A stretch of 64,000 nt of DNA from CAVPMW01 sp963706515 (GCA_963706515.1 CAVPMW010000010.1:124001-188000); one strand, 5' to 3'. Positions 19,120 to 29,190 are shown, counted from the first letter of the stretch. Made by a program: numbers and translations. The notes: generated from the letters alone by a model not told the origin.

Positions 19120-20551
19120 ATGATGAAAAAAATTTACGCAACGCTTCCAGTCATCTCAGGCTTACTGCTTGCCTTCCTGTTGGTCGGCTGCATGCGGGCG
19201 ACCCAACCGGCAACTCCGGCTGTAACTCCTTCGCCCAGCGGAAACAGCGCTCTCTCTGCCGGACAGCCCAACCGCGCCGCCAACCGTTTCGCCAGCGCCC
19301 AGCTCAACGCCTCCAGCTCAAGCCCAGCCCAGCCCGGCGCCAGACGCGGGCGCGGGCACTTGTGGTGGTCCAGTACGCATCCGGGGATACGGTAGCGCGG
19401 GCGATTACCTTCACCGCTCCCATATCCGGCTTCCTTGCCCTGCAGAAGACCGGGCTGGAGATCGCCGCGCAAGATACTCAGTTCGGCAAGGCCGTCTGCA
19501 GCATCGAGGCGACCGGCTGCCCGGCGGATAATTGTTTTTGCGACGCGAACCGGTACTGGGGATATGAATACTGGGACGGCAGCGCCTGGCAAGCATATCA
19601 GGTCGGCGCGGGGGACACCCAGCTCAAGGATGGGGCCGTGGAGGGCTGGCGCTGGGGCGAATCCGGTAAAGGGTTTTTACCGCCAGCTCCGGCAGTCCTG
19701 GCAGCCGGGCAGGCACTGGACTGGCTGGAGGCGCGCCAGGCCATCACGAATGGTGGCTACGGCTCGCCAGGGGGCAGCGTGGAAGCGGCATTGGCCCTCG
19801 GCGCGAACGGTTACCAGGCAGCCCAATGGCAGCTCTCTCAGGGCGCTCCTACGCTGCTCGATTACCTGACGAAGAATACGGCTGAGTTTGCCAACAAAAA
19901 CGTGGATTCTTCCGGGAAGCTGGCTCTCGCCCTGGCAGGCGCAGGTGGCTGCTGGCCATCTGGGGCGAAGCTTCCCCAGGATTACTATGATACAGGGAAA
20001 GGCAGCTATGCAGACGGCGCGGGTGGGGGCTGCCCTGGGGATGCTGGGAGTGGCTGCCCTCGATGAGTCAAGTCCCGGCGGAAGCTGTCACATCTCTAAA
20101 AGGCTTGCAACAAAAAGATGGCGGCTGGGAGTGGTCGCCGGGTTTCGGCTCGGATACCAACAGCACCGCCCTGGCGGTGCAGGCTCTGGTAGCCGCAGGC
20201 GAGCCGCTGACCTCGACGGTTATAGCCAATGGGCTGAGCTATATTAAGACGGCCCAGGGAAAAGACGGCGGTTTTACCTACAGCCCGGCGCAGAACTCAG
20301 GCAGCGACGCCGACTCGACGGCGTATGTGGTGCAGGCGATCGTGGCAGCCGGGCAGGAGCCGGTCACGACCACCTGGACAGTCGATGGTAATACTCCTAT
20401 ATCTTATCTCCTTTCGCTGCAGCTGCCGGACGGGAGCTTTGAATGGCAAAAGGGTGCGGGGAGCAACGCTCTCGCAACCCAGCAGGCTGTAGCGGCTTTG
20501 CTGGAACGATCCTATCCGCTTAAGCGGAGCCAGCTGAAATCGTGCCAGTAA
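19120..20551 (+). CDS. Transcobalamin-like surface lipoprotein (DUF4430 plus alpha-toroid; frameshifted)
   Basis: About 475 aa across three indels (near 19350, 20025 and 20068). ATG 19120 has a CAGGAG site. A lipoprotein signal ends in LVGC with Cys24, followed by a Pro/Ser/Ala-rich linker. A DUF4430 domain comes next (TGLEIAAQDTQFG; GYEYWDGSAWQAY; VEGWRWG), then a repeat domain of squalene-cyclase/prenyltransferase type with LKGLQQKDGGWEW, KTAQGKDGGFTY and LQLPDGSFEW. Animal intrinsic factor and transcobalamin are built from the same two folds in the opposite order. With the riboswitch and the ECF transporter, a cobalamin-capture role outside the membrane is likely but inferred. Confidence 0.75.
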
Positions 20552-20602
20552 CCGGGCGGAAAAGCCTGACCAGGATATATTGCAGGCTTCGGGGCGTGAG
20601 CG

Positions 20603-21275
20603 ATGAAAAAGTGGTAGATTGGCAGCATTATCGTCCTCCTGGGTCTCCTGCTGTCTTTCGGCCGGGGATCCGGCTCAGGTCAAGGGTCGACCCGGGTCGG
20701 GCTGGCGCTCCAGTTCGGACGATGGATCGGTCGCCACGCAATGCCTGGAATTTGCCGGTCCGCAGGTCACCGGGCTGGACGTGCTTAAGCAGTCCGGCTA
20801 TGCAATCGATACCCTGGTCTTAGCGGGTCAGGGACAGGCGGTGTGCCGGATCGGGAAGATTGGCTGCCCGGTGAGCGACTGCTTCTGCGAGTTCCCTGCC
20901 TACTGGTCTTACTGGCACGCCAGCCCAAATGGGTGGACTTACTCTGCCCAGAGTGCGGATCGATATACCGTGACGGACGGCTCTGTGGAGGGGTGGAGCT
21001 GGAGTAAGGGCGAAGCGCCTGCCCAGGTTTCCTTCGACCAGATTTGTGCGGCTCAAAATGGAGCCAGCGGTCAGGGGAGTGGCGTTTCCGATCAAGCCTC
21101 AACAACTTTTTCCAGCCAGCAAGCGGAAGGGACGAGCGGGGGTCTGCAAGCACCGGCCTCGAAGAATGAAGCCGATAATTCGCAGCTGTTCGCGAAATGG
21201 GCTGGGGCGGGGGTTTTCATGCTGGTCCTGCTGACCCTGAGCGTAGGGCTATCTATAAAATTCCTCGTGCGGTAG
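20603..21275 (+). CDS. Membrane-anchored DUF4430 protein (N-terminus disrupted)
   Basis: About 220 aa. From ATG 20603 the frame gives MKKW, an in-frame TAG, then IGSIIVLLGLLLSFG, which looks like a signal peptide; a further shift near 20712 leads into the clean DUF4430 part (DDGSVATQCLEF, VTGLDVLKQSGY, CPVSDCFCEFPAYWSYW, VEGWSW). It ends with a Ser/Gln-rich linker and a transmembrane helix (VFMLVLLTLSVGLSIKFL) plus a short basic tail. The DUF4430 core is closely similar to that of the preceding gene. Probably a second cell-surface cobalamin-binding component. The stop and the shift may be sequence errors. Confidence 0.65.
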
Positions 21276-21278
21276 AAA

Positions 21279-22139
21279 ATGAAATCGCACTGGATGAGCC
21301 TGGGAATTTACAGCGTGTGCGCATGCCTGGGCCTGGTATTGCTGCTTTATCCTTTCATTCTTCCGATCATCGCCACACAGACCAACGGGGACATGAGCCG
21401 GGCGAACGAGATGCCCTTGCTGATGACGGTCTTGATGGGGCTGGTCTTGCTGGTGCTGCTCTACGAAGTGCAAGGGCATATGCTCAATGCCAAGACGATC
21501 GCGCTGCTGGGGGTCCTGGTGGCAATTAATTCGACCCTGCGCTTCGTGGAAGTGGCTATCCCTGGTCCCGGCGGCTTCAGCCCGATATTTTTCCTGATCA
21601 TCCTGACAGGTTATATCTTCGGCGGTTTTTTCGGATTCTTGATGGGAGCGCTCACCCTGTTCGTATCGGCGTTGATTACCGGAGGCGTGGGACCCTGGCT
21701 GCCTTGCCAGATGTTCGTCGCGGGCTGGGTAGGGATGAGCGCAGCACTATGCCGCCCAATCGCGCGCCGCCTGGGAGTTTACCAGCAGCACGGTGAAGTC
21801 ATCCTCCTGGCGCTTTTCGGCATCCTGTGGGGTTTTGCCTACGGTGCGCTGCTGAACCTGTGGACCTGGCCCTTCATCAGCGGTCCGGTAGCCCTTTACT
21901 GGTCCCAGGGCATCGGGTGGACTGAGACGCTGCGGCGCTATGCGGCGTATTACCTGGTGACATCCCTGGTGTGGGATATCGCTGCTGCAGGGGGAAATTT
22001 CATCCTCCTGTTGTTTTTGGGTGAGCCCACTCTTAAGGTGCTGCGTCGTTTTCAACAAAGACTGTCCTTTCAATATCAGCCAGACTACCCCGAGCTTACC
22101 GATAAAGCTAACCCCATTCCGCTATCCCAGCAGCAATGA
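21279..22139 (+). CDS. ECF transporter S component, probably for cobalamin
   Basis: 286 aa with about six or more hydrophobic helices. The segment GGFSPIFFLIILTGYIFGG and the following glycine-rich helix are typical of ECF substrate-capture (S) proteins. It starts 3 bp after the DUF4430 gene and overlaps the T component by 4 bp, so the three transporter genes are coupled. Because a cobalamin riboswitch governs the operon, a CblT/CbrT-like vitamin B12 specificity is the best reading. The S proteins BtuM and CbrT are different small families; which one fits best was not tested. Confidence 0.75.
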   Translation: MKSHWMSLGIYSVCACLGLVLLLYPFILPIIATQTNGDMSRANEMPLLMTVLMGLVLLVLLYEVQGHMLNAKTIALLGVLVAINSTLRFVEVAIPGPGGFSPIFFLIILTGYIFGGFFGFLMGALTLFVSALITGGVGPWLPCQMFVAGWVGMSAALCRPIARRLGVYQQHGEVILLALFGILWGFAYGALLNLWTWPFISGPVALYWSQGIGWTETLRRYAAYYLVTSLVWDIAAAGGNFILLLFLGEPTLKVLRRFQQRLSFQYQPDYPELTDKANPIPLSQQQ

Positions 22140-23170
22140 ACTCAGGGCTGCATATCTGGACCTGGATCCTCTGGCTGGTTGGAGTGCTGGTCGCGATCTC
22201 CTTGACGCGCAACCCAATTTATTTGATCTTGATCCTGGTCTGCTTGCTCATTACGCACGCCTCCATCCAGCATGGGCAAGACCAGCGTAAATTTCCCTTC
22301 CCCCTCATCCGATTTGGGCTTTTGGTCATATTGCTCTCCGCACTGTTTAATATGCTCACCGCTCATTATGGTGAAATGGTCTTGTTCAGCTTGCCGCTAA
22401 ACCTGCCGCTTCTGGGGGGGAATTACACCCTGGAAGGATTGATCTACGGAGCGATCAACGGCCTGGTTTTATTCGCTATCCTGGTAGCTTTCATCATCCT
22501 GGTTACCGCCCTGCCTGTGAGCCGCCTGGTGAGATTGATCCCGCGCGTCTATTACCCGCTGGCGGTCATCACTTCGATTGCGATCACCTTCGTGCCGAAT
22601 ACACTGCGCCAGTTCCAGCAGGTGCGCGATGCGCAAGCGATCCGGGGTCACAGGATGCGAGGGCTGCGCGACTGGCTCCCACTGCTGATGCCATTGTTGG
22701 TCGGCGGACTGGAGCATGCGCTGCAGCTGGCTGAGGCAATGAGCGCCCGCGGATTTGCGGCAGGGACGCGCAGCAACCAGCGGATCTGGCCGCGCGCCGT
22801 TTTGCTGGCAGGATTACTGCTCCTGATCGCAGGCTGGTTGTTCAGCCTTACAGAGGAGCTCGCCGTCTGGGGATGGGGCGGTCTTTTGGTCGGCGCCTGC
22901 GCCATGAGCGCTACGTTGTGGTATGAAAGCCACCTGGTCCAGCATACGACCTACCTGGAGGAACACTGGCATTGGCAGGATGTGTTCGTTTGGGGTGGAG
23001 TGCTGCTGCTTTTCGTAACCTACTTTGTCCCAATGAAATGGGTCGATCGGAGTAGCTTGCTCTATCCGGTTTACCCCCGCTTCACTCTTCCCGGTTTCGA
23101 TCCCTGGATCGGCGCCGCCCTCCTGCTGATCCTTTTACCCGCCTGGCTGGCGGGAAGCGGAAATACGTGA
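22136..23170 (+). CDS. ecfT: ECF transporter T component
   Basis: 344 aa. Several membrane helices precede the two coupling motifs of EcfT that contact the ATPases: AQAIRGHRMRG and AMSARGFAAG. The protein is longer than most EcfT (about 265 aa) because of additional C-terminal helices (VFVWGGVLLLFVTYFV, then AALLLILLPAWLAG). It overlaps its neighbours by 4 bp on each side (ATGA-type junctions). Confidence 0.85.
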   Translation: MNSGLHIWTWILWLVGVLVAISLTRNPIYLILILVCLLITHASIQHGQDQRKFPFPLIRFGLLVILLSALFNMLTAHYGEMVLFSLPLNLPLLGGNYTLEGLIYGAINGLVLFAILVAFIILVTALPVSRLVRLIPRVYYPLAVITSIAITFVPNTLRQFQQVRDAQAIRGHRMRGLRDWLPLLMPLLVGGLEHALQLAEAMSARGFAAGTRSNQRIWPRAVLLAGLLLLIAGWLFSLTEELAVWGWGGLLVGACAMSATLWYESHLVQHTTYLEEHWHWQDVFVWGGVLLLFVTYFVPMKWVDRSSLLYPVYPRFTLPGFDPWIGAALLLILLPAWLAGSGNT

Positions 23171-24810
23171 TTGAATTCCTAAACGTCTCTTATACGTACC
23201 CGGGAAGCGATCGCCCCGCCATCCAATCGGTGAGTGCTTCTATTCCCGACGGTAGCTTTGTCCTGATCTGCGGCCCATCCGGATCGGGAAAATCGACCCT
23301 GCTGCGCTGCGTGAACGGGTTGATTCCCTATTTCAGCGGCGGGATCCTGCAGGGGAAGCTGCAGGTCAATGATCTGGATCCCGTTGAGGCGACCCCGCAG
23401 AAGATGAGCCGCGTGGCAGGCTTTGTTTTCCAGGACCCTGAAGCGCAGTTTGTCGTCGATCGTGTAGAGGACGAGATCGCTTTCGCCCTGGAAAATATGG
23501 CTTTGCCGCGGGACGAAATGATAACCCGGGTGGGAGAGGTTTTAGGGCTGCTGGGGATCGAGCCGCTGCGCCAGCGCTACGTAGATACGCTTTCCGGCGG
23601 CGAGCGGCAAAAGGTTGCAATCGCTGCCGCACTGGCACTGCGCCCCGGCATCCTGCTCCTGGATGAGCCTACCTCCCAGCTGGACCCGCAAGCCGCCGAA
23701 GATTTGCTGGAAGCCCTGCTGCGGCTCAACCGCCAGGCTGGCCTGACTATTTTACTGAGCGAGCACCGCCTGGAGCGGGTGCTGCCTTACATCCACCAGG
23801 TGATTTACCTTCAGTCAGGGACCGCCGGGGTTATCGCAGGCACTCCGCAAGAGGTCTTCAGCCGGGTGGAGGTCAGCTCACCTATCCTGCGGCTCGGCCG
23901 TGAGCTGGGTTGGAGGCCTCTGCCTCTCACTGTGGAAGAGGCCAGAATCCCCGCGGGCAAATTGCATTTGAAACAGCCAGGCATCGTCGACCCCGCGCGC
24001 AATCCCGTGCGGGAACACCCACTGGTCGAAGTGGCGGATCTGGACGTAGCGATTGAGGGCAAGTCTGTGCTGAAGGGGATCAATTTTAAATTGTTCCCGG
24101 GCGAGCTGGTGGTGATGATGGGTCCCAACGGCGCCGGGAAAACGACCCTGCTGCGCTGCCTGACTGGACTGCTGCGCCCGCAGTCTGGAGGCATTAAAAT
24201 TAACGGACAGGACATCGCCCATAAAGATGTCGCCGATATCTGCAGGCAGGTGGCGTACCTGCCTCAGGACCCAAATGTTTTGCTGTTTGCCGACCAGGTT
24301 CAAGATGAGCTGATCATCACGCTCCGCAATCATTTGTCCGGAGCTGATCGCAAGAGTGAGCGAGCCAAGATTACTGCAGAAGAGCTGCGCCAGGTAGAAG
24401 AGCTACTGACCCGTCTGGGTATTGCCGAATTCGCCCAGGCCTACCCGCGCGATCTTTCCGTAGGACAGCGCCAGAGGGCAGCGCTCGGGGCAGTTATGGT
24501 CACCCGCCCTCCAGTCCTGCTCCTGGACGAGCCTACCCGCGGCCTCGACGGGGAAGCGAAGGAAGCGCTGGGTGACCTGCTCAGCGGCTGGCAAGCGGAT
24601 GGAATGGCGATCTTGATGGTTACCCACGATGTCGAGCTGGCCGCCTCCTGCGCCAGCCGGGTGGTGATCTTGCGGGACGGTCAAATCCGGGCAGCGGATA
24701 GGGCCGAGGTTATCCTGGCGGATGCCCCTTTCGCAGCGCAGATGGCCCAACTTTTTCCAGGGATGGAATGCCTGACAGTCCAGGCTGTGCTGGACCGGAT
24801 CGTTGCCTGA
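23167..24810 (+). CDS. ECF transporter fused A1-A2 ATPase
   Basis: 547 aa with two complete ABC ATPase domains in one chain. Domain 1: Walker A GPSGSGKST (36-44), signature LSGGERQK (142-149), Walker B ILLLDEPTSQLDP. Domain 2: Walker A GPNGAGKTT (319-327), signature LSVGQRQR, Walker B VLLLDEPTRGLDG. EcfA and EcfA' are usually separate; here they are fused, like YkoD/CbiO-type double ATPases. It powers the S/T membrane pair encoded just upstream. The start is a GTG overlapping ecfT by 4 bp. Confidence 0.9.
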   Translation: MIEFLNVSYTYPGSDRPAIQSVSASIPDGSFVLICGPSGSGKSTLLRCVNGLIPYFSGGILQGKLQVNDLDPVEATPQKMSRVAGFVFQDPEAQFVVDRVEDEIAFALENMALPRDEMITRVGEVLGLLGIEPLRQRYVDTLSGGERQKVAIAAALALRPGILLLDEPTSQLDPQAAEDLLEALLRLNRQAGLTILLSEHRLERVLPYIHQVIYLQSGTAGVIAGTPQEVFSRVEVSSPILRLGRELGWRPLPLTVEEARIPAGKLHLKQPGIVDPARNPVREHPLVEVADLDVAIEGKSVLKGINFKLFPGELVVMMGPNGAGKTTLLRCLTGLLRPQSGGIKINGQDIAHKDVADICRQVAYLPQDPNVLLFADQVQDELIITLRNHLSGADRKSERAKITAEELRQVEELLTRLGIAEFAQAYPRDLSVGQRQRAALGAVMVTRPPVLLLDEPTRGLDGEAKEALGDLLSGWQADGMAILMVTHDVELAASCASRVVILRDGQIRAADRAEVILADAPFAAQMAQLFPGMECLTVQAVLDRIVA

Positions 24811-24861
24811 ACGCGGGACTCCCTTGCCCCTTTTACGTCTTTAAGATAGGATTAGTGCGGA

Positions 24862-25269
24862 ATGGCACAGATTCCGTACCGGTACAGGCTAATCATTCTG
24901 GCGATTGTGGATGTTATCGTCCTGGCGCTGGTGACGGTTTATGGATTCGCCACGCACGGTACACTGCAGACGGCCGGTCAGAGACTCCCCGCAACGCTGC
25001 TGCCGGTGATCATCGGCTGGTTCTTAGTCGCTCCATTCCTTGGCGCTTATAACCTTGGTCATATGCAGCACTGGTCCCAGCTCTGGCGTCCCACTTATGC
25101 GATGGTGCTGGCTGCTCCGCTGGCGGCAGTGCTGCGCGGCCTGGCATTAAACATGCCTATCATTCCAATTTTTGTAGTCGTTCTGGGGGGGATCAGCGCC
25201 CTGGCGATCCTGGCCTGGCGGGCAGTCTATAAGCTTTTATTCCTGCGTGGGCGAGAAGTCTATGGATGA
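24862..25269 (+). CDS. DUF3054 family membrane protein
   Basis: 135 aa with four predicted helices: LIILAIVDVIVLALVTVY, LLPVIIGWFLVAPFLGAY, MVLAAPLAAVLRGLAL and PIFVVVLGGISALAILAW. The length and the pattern match the DUF3054 family, whose function is unknown. It overlaps the sigma factor gene by 8 bp, so it could be co-expressed with it. It is separated from the transporter by about 50 bp with no terminator, so read-through from the B12 operon is possible. Confidence 0.7.
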   Translation: MAQIPYRYRLIILAIVDVIVLALVTVYGFATHGTLQTAGQRLPATLLPVIIGWFLVAPFLGAYNLGHMQHWSQLWRPTYAMVLAAPLAAVLRGLALNMPIIPIFVVVLGGISALAILAWRAVYKLLFLRGREVYG

Positions 25270-25870
25270 AGCCGCTCTGATCAGCGCCGCCCAACAGGGA
25301 GACCTGGACTCATTCAACCGCCTGGTCCTGGCATACCAGGATCAGGTCTATAACCATGCATACTGGATGATGGGAGAGACGGAGGCAGCCGAGGACGCAG
25401 TCCAGGAGGCTTTCATCTCCGCTTACCGCAATATCCACTCTTTTCGCGGCGGCTCCTTCCGCGCCTGGATTTTGCGGATTGTCAGCAATGTTTGCTACGA
25501 TGAGATTCGCAGGAGGAAACGGCGACCGACCACACCTTTGGAGCCGGTAGATGATCTAAACGAGGAAATGGAGTCGCCTAGCTGGCTGGCAGATCCATCC
25601 GAGTCTCCTGAAGAAGCCGCCCAGCGCCAGGAATTAAATCGAGCCATCCAGAAATGCCTGCAGGATTTACCTGCAGAGTTCCTGATGGTTGTGGTCCTGG
25701 TGGATATCGATGGAGCCGACTATGCTGAAGCAGCCCTGGAAATTGGTAAGCCGATCGGTACGGTAAAAAGCCGCCTGGCACGAGCGCGCCTGCGCTTGCG
25801 AGATTGCCTGCAGGGGTTCTGGGAACTATTACCGGTAAAATTTCGTCTGGTAGAAGAGAGTAAACCATGA
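25262..25870 (+). CDS. ECF-family sigma factor
   Basis: 202 aa from ATG 25262. Region 2 is clear (FNRLVLAYQDQVYNHAYWMM, then AEDAVQEAFISAYRNIHSFR and RAWILRIVSNVCYDEIRRR); region 4 has LQDLPAEFLMVVVLVDIDG and GTVKSRLARARLRLRDCL. An acidic linker separates them. Such factors direct RNA polymerase to stress-type promoters and are held by an anti-sigma partner, here the next gene, which overlaps by 4 bp (ATGA). Confidence 0.9.
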   Translation: MDEAALISAAQQGDLDSFNRLVLAYQDQVYNHAYWMMGETEAAEDAVQEAFISAYRNIHSFRGGSFRAWILRIVSNVCYDEIRRRKRRPTTPLEPVDDLNEEMESPSWLADPSESPEEAAQRQELNRAIQKCLQDLPAEFLMVVVLVDIDGADYAEAALEIGKPIGTVKSRLARARLRLRDCLQGFWELLPVKFRLVEESKP

Positions 25871-26741
25871 CGGACAGGATATCGACGCGTGATTGGGATG
25901 ATTTATCTGCTTACCTGGACGGTCAACTCAATACCAAAGAACAAACCCGAGTTGAAACCAGGCTCAGGCAAGATGCAGATTTTCGTTCAGCGCTGGAGGA
26001 GCTGCGAAGAACACGGGCTGTCGTCCACAGCCTGCCAAAGCTGCGCGCGCCGTGTAACTTCCTGCTCACCCCGGAGATGGTAGGCCAAAAAGCCATAACT
26101 CGCCAGGCGCGGCCTTCATTTCCCATTCTCCGATTTGCATCAGTAATTGCCAGCGTCCTGTTATTCCTGACATTATTCGGCGATTGGTACACTTCGCGCA
26201 TACCTGCACTGCAGCTCAGCGCAACCCAGGCTGAGCTGAACGTCGCCGCGCCCAAGGCAGGAGCAGAAATCCCGCTGGAGACCCAAGCGCTGCAGTCTTT
26301 CCAGGAGCAGCCGGCACAGGCGACGCCGCCGGAAGCTGCACTTCCGGCAGGTGAAGCCCAATTGAGATCGATGGCAGTTCCCGAGGCGACCCCCAGCCCG
26401 GAGGTTACAGGACCATCTGCAGCCGCGCCGGCTCTCTCAGGTGAAACTGCGCTGGATATGCAAACCCCAACAACGCCTCTCCCAACCGAAGCGCCCCTGG
26501 CTGCGGAAGCGCTCCAAGCCGCGCCCACAGAAGTGGCTGTGCAGGCCAATCCTCGGCAGCTGAAAGCACTCCGGAAGCGCTGAGCGCGAACGCAGCCCAG
26601 CCCGCTCCACCAGCAGAAGGAGCCACACGCTCGAACTGGAAAATCCTGGAGCTCCTGCTGGCAGTAATCGCCATTCTCACTGGCCTTCTGGCGGTAGTTT
26701 TCTCTCACCGCAGGGATTCGACAGACAGTCCATCAGGCTGA
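25867..26741 (+). CDS. Membrane anti-sigma factor with Ala/Pro-rich outer segment (frameshifted)
   Basis: About 290 aa. The N-terminal anti-sigma domain (DDLSAYLDGQLNTKEQTRVE) lacks the HxxxCxxC zinc motif. A transmembrane helix follows at about 80-105 (FASVIASVLLFLTLFGDWY), then a long Ala/Pro/Thr-rich segment. One indel near 26553 must be bridged: past it the frame gives a second helix (ILELLLAVIAILTGLLAVVF) and ends at TGA 26741. Two helices imply both ends are inside. It overlaps its sigma factor by 4 bp. Confidence 0.78.
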
Positions 26742-26754
26742 TCACAGAACGAAT

Positions 26755-27246
26755 ATGGATGAAGTCAACTTTTGCCTGCGTTGCGGCAGCCGGCTCGTCC
26801 AGGCAGAACGCTTCGGTCGCCTGCGCTATGTCTGCCCTGCATGTGACTGGGTTTATTTTGCCGACCCAAAAGTGGCCGCGGCGGTGCTGGTAGAACAGGG
26901 TGGAGAGGTACTGCTTGTGCGCCGCGTCAATGAGCCGCAGCGCGGATTATGGAGCTTACCCGCGGGATTCATCGATGCCGGCGAAGACCCTGCAGCGGCT
27001 GCTGCGCGTGAGTGCCTGGAGGAGACCGGACTCCAGGTGCAGGTCGAAGGATTACTAGATGTTATTTTCGGTCAGGAACATCCCCGCGGCTCGCATATAT
27101 TGATCGTTTACCGCGCAAGCGTCATTGGAGGGCAGTTGTCTCCCGGGGATGACGTAGACGGTGCAGCATTCTTTTCGCGGCAGGCGCTGCCGCCTCTGGC
27201 TTTCCTGACGACCCGGAAAATTTTAGGCGAGGATATATCTGAGTAA
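26755..27246 (+). CDS. NUDIX hydrolase with zinc-ribbon N-terminus
   Basis: 163 aa. An N-terminal four-cysteine ribbon (CLRCG ... CPAC) precedes the Nudix domain. The Nudix box GX5EX7REUXEEXGU is complete (GFIDAGEDPAAAAARECLEE). This layout resembles NudC-like and other zinc-ribbon Nudix proteins, which act on nucleoside-diphosphate compounds such as NADH. The NudC-specific residues after the box are not obvious, so the substrate is open. ATG 26755 lies 13 bp after the anti-sigma stop. Confidence 0.85.
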   Translation: MDEVNFCLRCGSRLVQAERFGRLRYVCPACDWVYFADPKVAAAVLVEQGGEVLLVRRVNEPQRGLWSLPAGFIDAGEDPAAAAARECLEETGLQVQVEGLLDVIFGQEHPRGSHILIVYRASVIGGQLSPGDDVDGAAFFSRQALPPLAFLTTRKILGEDISE

Positions 27247-27403
27247 TCCACACCAGGCTGGGGAAATTTTCATTTCTGATAAATCTGCAAGCAGTTTTTC
27301 AAAAGCGCTTCCATGATTGTATAGATTGCCTTGGGCAAATCATGGTAAACTATGCGCCAATTTGGGTGTCCGTTATCCACAATACGCTAAGGAGGGCAAA
27401 AGC

Positions 27404-29170
27404 CATGCGCAAGGTATCAAGTCCGTTTTTACTGTTAATTGCATTCATTATGATCGTTGGATTAGCTTGTATGGGGTCGAACGGAGCCACCCAACAGCCT
27501 GTGGCTACCGAGGCGCCGAAAGCGACAGAACCACCCCAACCGACTGCAGTCGTGACAGAATCTCCCACTGAACCGCCGGCTGCACCTGCGGGACTTGTCT
27601 CCAAGCTTCAAGATGTGAAGAACGCAGTGATCCAGATTGAATCTCAGGGGACCTTCGTAGATCCGCAGGTCGGAGTGGTTGTGAACGGAGCCGGTCGCGG
27701 CTCTGGCTTTATCATCGATCCGTCCGGATCTGGCAATCACGAACAACCATGTCGTCACCGGTTCAGCCCTTCTAAAGGTTTGGGTTGGAGGGGATCCGCA
27801 GCCGCACAACGCGCGGGTCCTGGGGGTTTCGGAATGCTCCGATCTGGCTGTCATCGACATTGATGGGGATGGTTATCCTTATCTCCAATGGTTCGATGGT
27901 CCGGTGGACGTGGGAACAGATATGTATGTCGCCGGATTCCCCCTGGGCGACCCGGAATATACCCTGACGAAAGGCGTCATCTCCAAGGCGAAGGCGGATG
28001 GCGAAACAAGCTGGGCATCGGTAGATTCGGTCATTGAGTACGACGCCAATACCAATCCAGGAAACTCCGGCGGTCCGGTAATAACCCCGGACGGCGAGGT
28101 GATGGGTGTGCATTATGCCGGTAACAGCCAGACCCGGCAGGCATTTGGCATTTCGCGAGACATTGCGAAGGGTGTGATCGATGAGCTTAAGACCGGTAAG
28201 AATGTGGATACGATCGGCATCAATGGTCAGGCGGTGAGCAATGAGGATGGCAGCCTGACCGGTGTTTGGGTCTCCTCGGTGCAGTCCGGCTCACCCGCCG
28301 ACAAAGCGGGAGTAAAGCCGGCTGACATTATCACCAATCTGGAGAACCTGGTGCTGGCGACCGATGGAACGATGTCAGATTATTGTGACATTTTACGCAG
28401 TCACACTCCAGGGAATGCCCTTGCGATCAGCGTCGTGCGCTGGCCAACCGGAGAAGTGTTAGAAGGGCAGTTGAACGGGCGTGAGTTGGCGGTAACCGGT
28501 ACCTTCGATTCGGGTAGTACCGGAAATGCCAACGAGAATACCAACACCTCTTCCGGTGGAACGACTACCAGCGGCTCGGAAGTGATCAACCTGAACGCCT
28601 CTGCTTCGGGCGACACGATCTACTTTACCGATTTTGACGGAACTATGGACAATTGGACTTATTTCCTGATGAATGGGAATAAGGACGGTTTCACTGCCAA
28701 TGCCGAGGATAATAAGCTAAAGGTAGATATCAGCCAGACGAATACCTGGGTCTATTTTGAGAACGACGCGGTGTCGGTTGACAATGTCCGCCTCGATACA
28801 GTTGCAGAAAACCGTGGGAGCGAATTTGAATAATGTAAGCCTTTTCTGCCGCTATTCCGAATCTGATGGCTGGTACGAGTTCAATATTGCCAATAACGGC
28901 GAATGGTGGATCTACCGGTATGACGTGAACTCCAGCGAATACATCCAGCTCTACAGCGGGGGTTCCACAGCAATCCATATGGGCAAAGATACCAATGAGT
29001 ATTCAGCTGTCTGTGATGGAGAGAACCTGACGCTGTACATCAACGGGGTGCAGATCCGTACAGTGAAGGATAGGAATTTGAAATCCGGTTTGGCCGGTCT
29101 CTCGCTATCCTCATTCAACGTGACTCCGGTAACCGTCGACTTTGACAGCTTTACGATGAGCGTGCCGTAA
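27404..29170 (+). CDS. Secreted trypsin-like/PDZ serine protease lipoprotein (frameshifted)
   Basis: About 590 aa with indels near 27735 and 28825. ATG 27404 (with GGAGGG upstream) gives a lipoprotein signal ending VGLAC with Cys22, then a Thr/Pro-rich linker. The trypsin-like domain keeps the triad: His in ITNNHVV, Asp in CSDLAVID, Ser in GNSGGPV. A PDZ domain follows (SVQSGSPADKAGVKPADII), then a Ser/Thr linker and a C-terminal jelly-roll-like domain (YSESDGWYEFNIANNG, LTLYINGVQI). It is a DegP/HtrA-like extracytoplasmic protease with an added binding domain. A strong terminator follows. Confidence 0.83.
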
Positions 29171-29190
29171 ATCTGCGTGTACTTGTTGAT

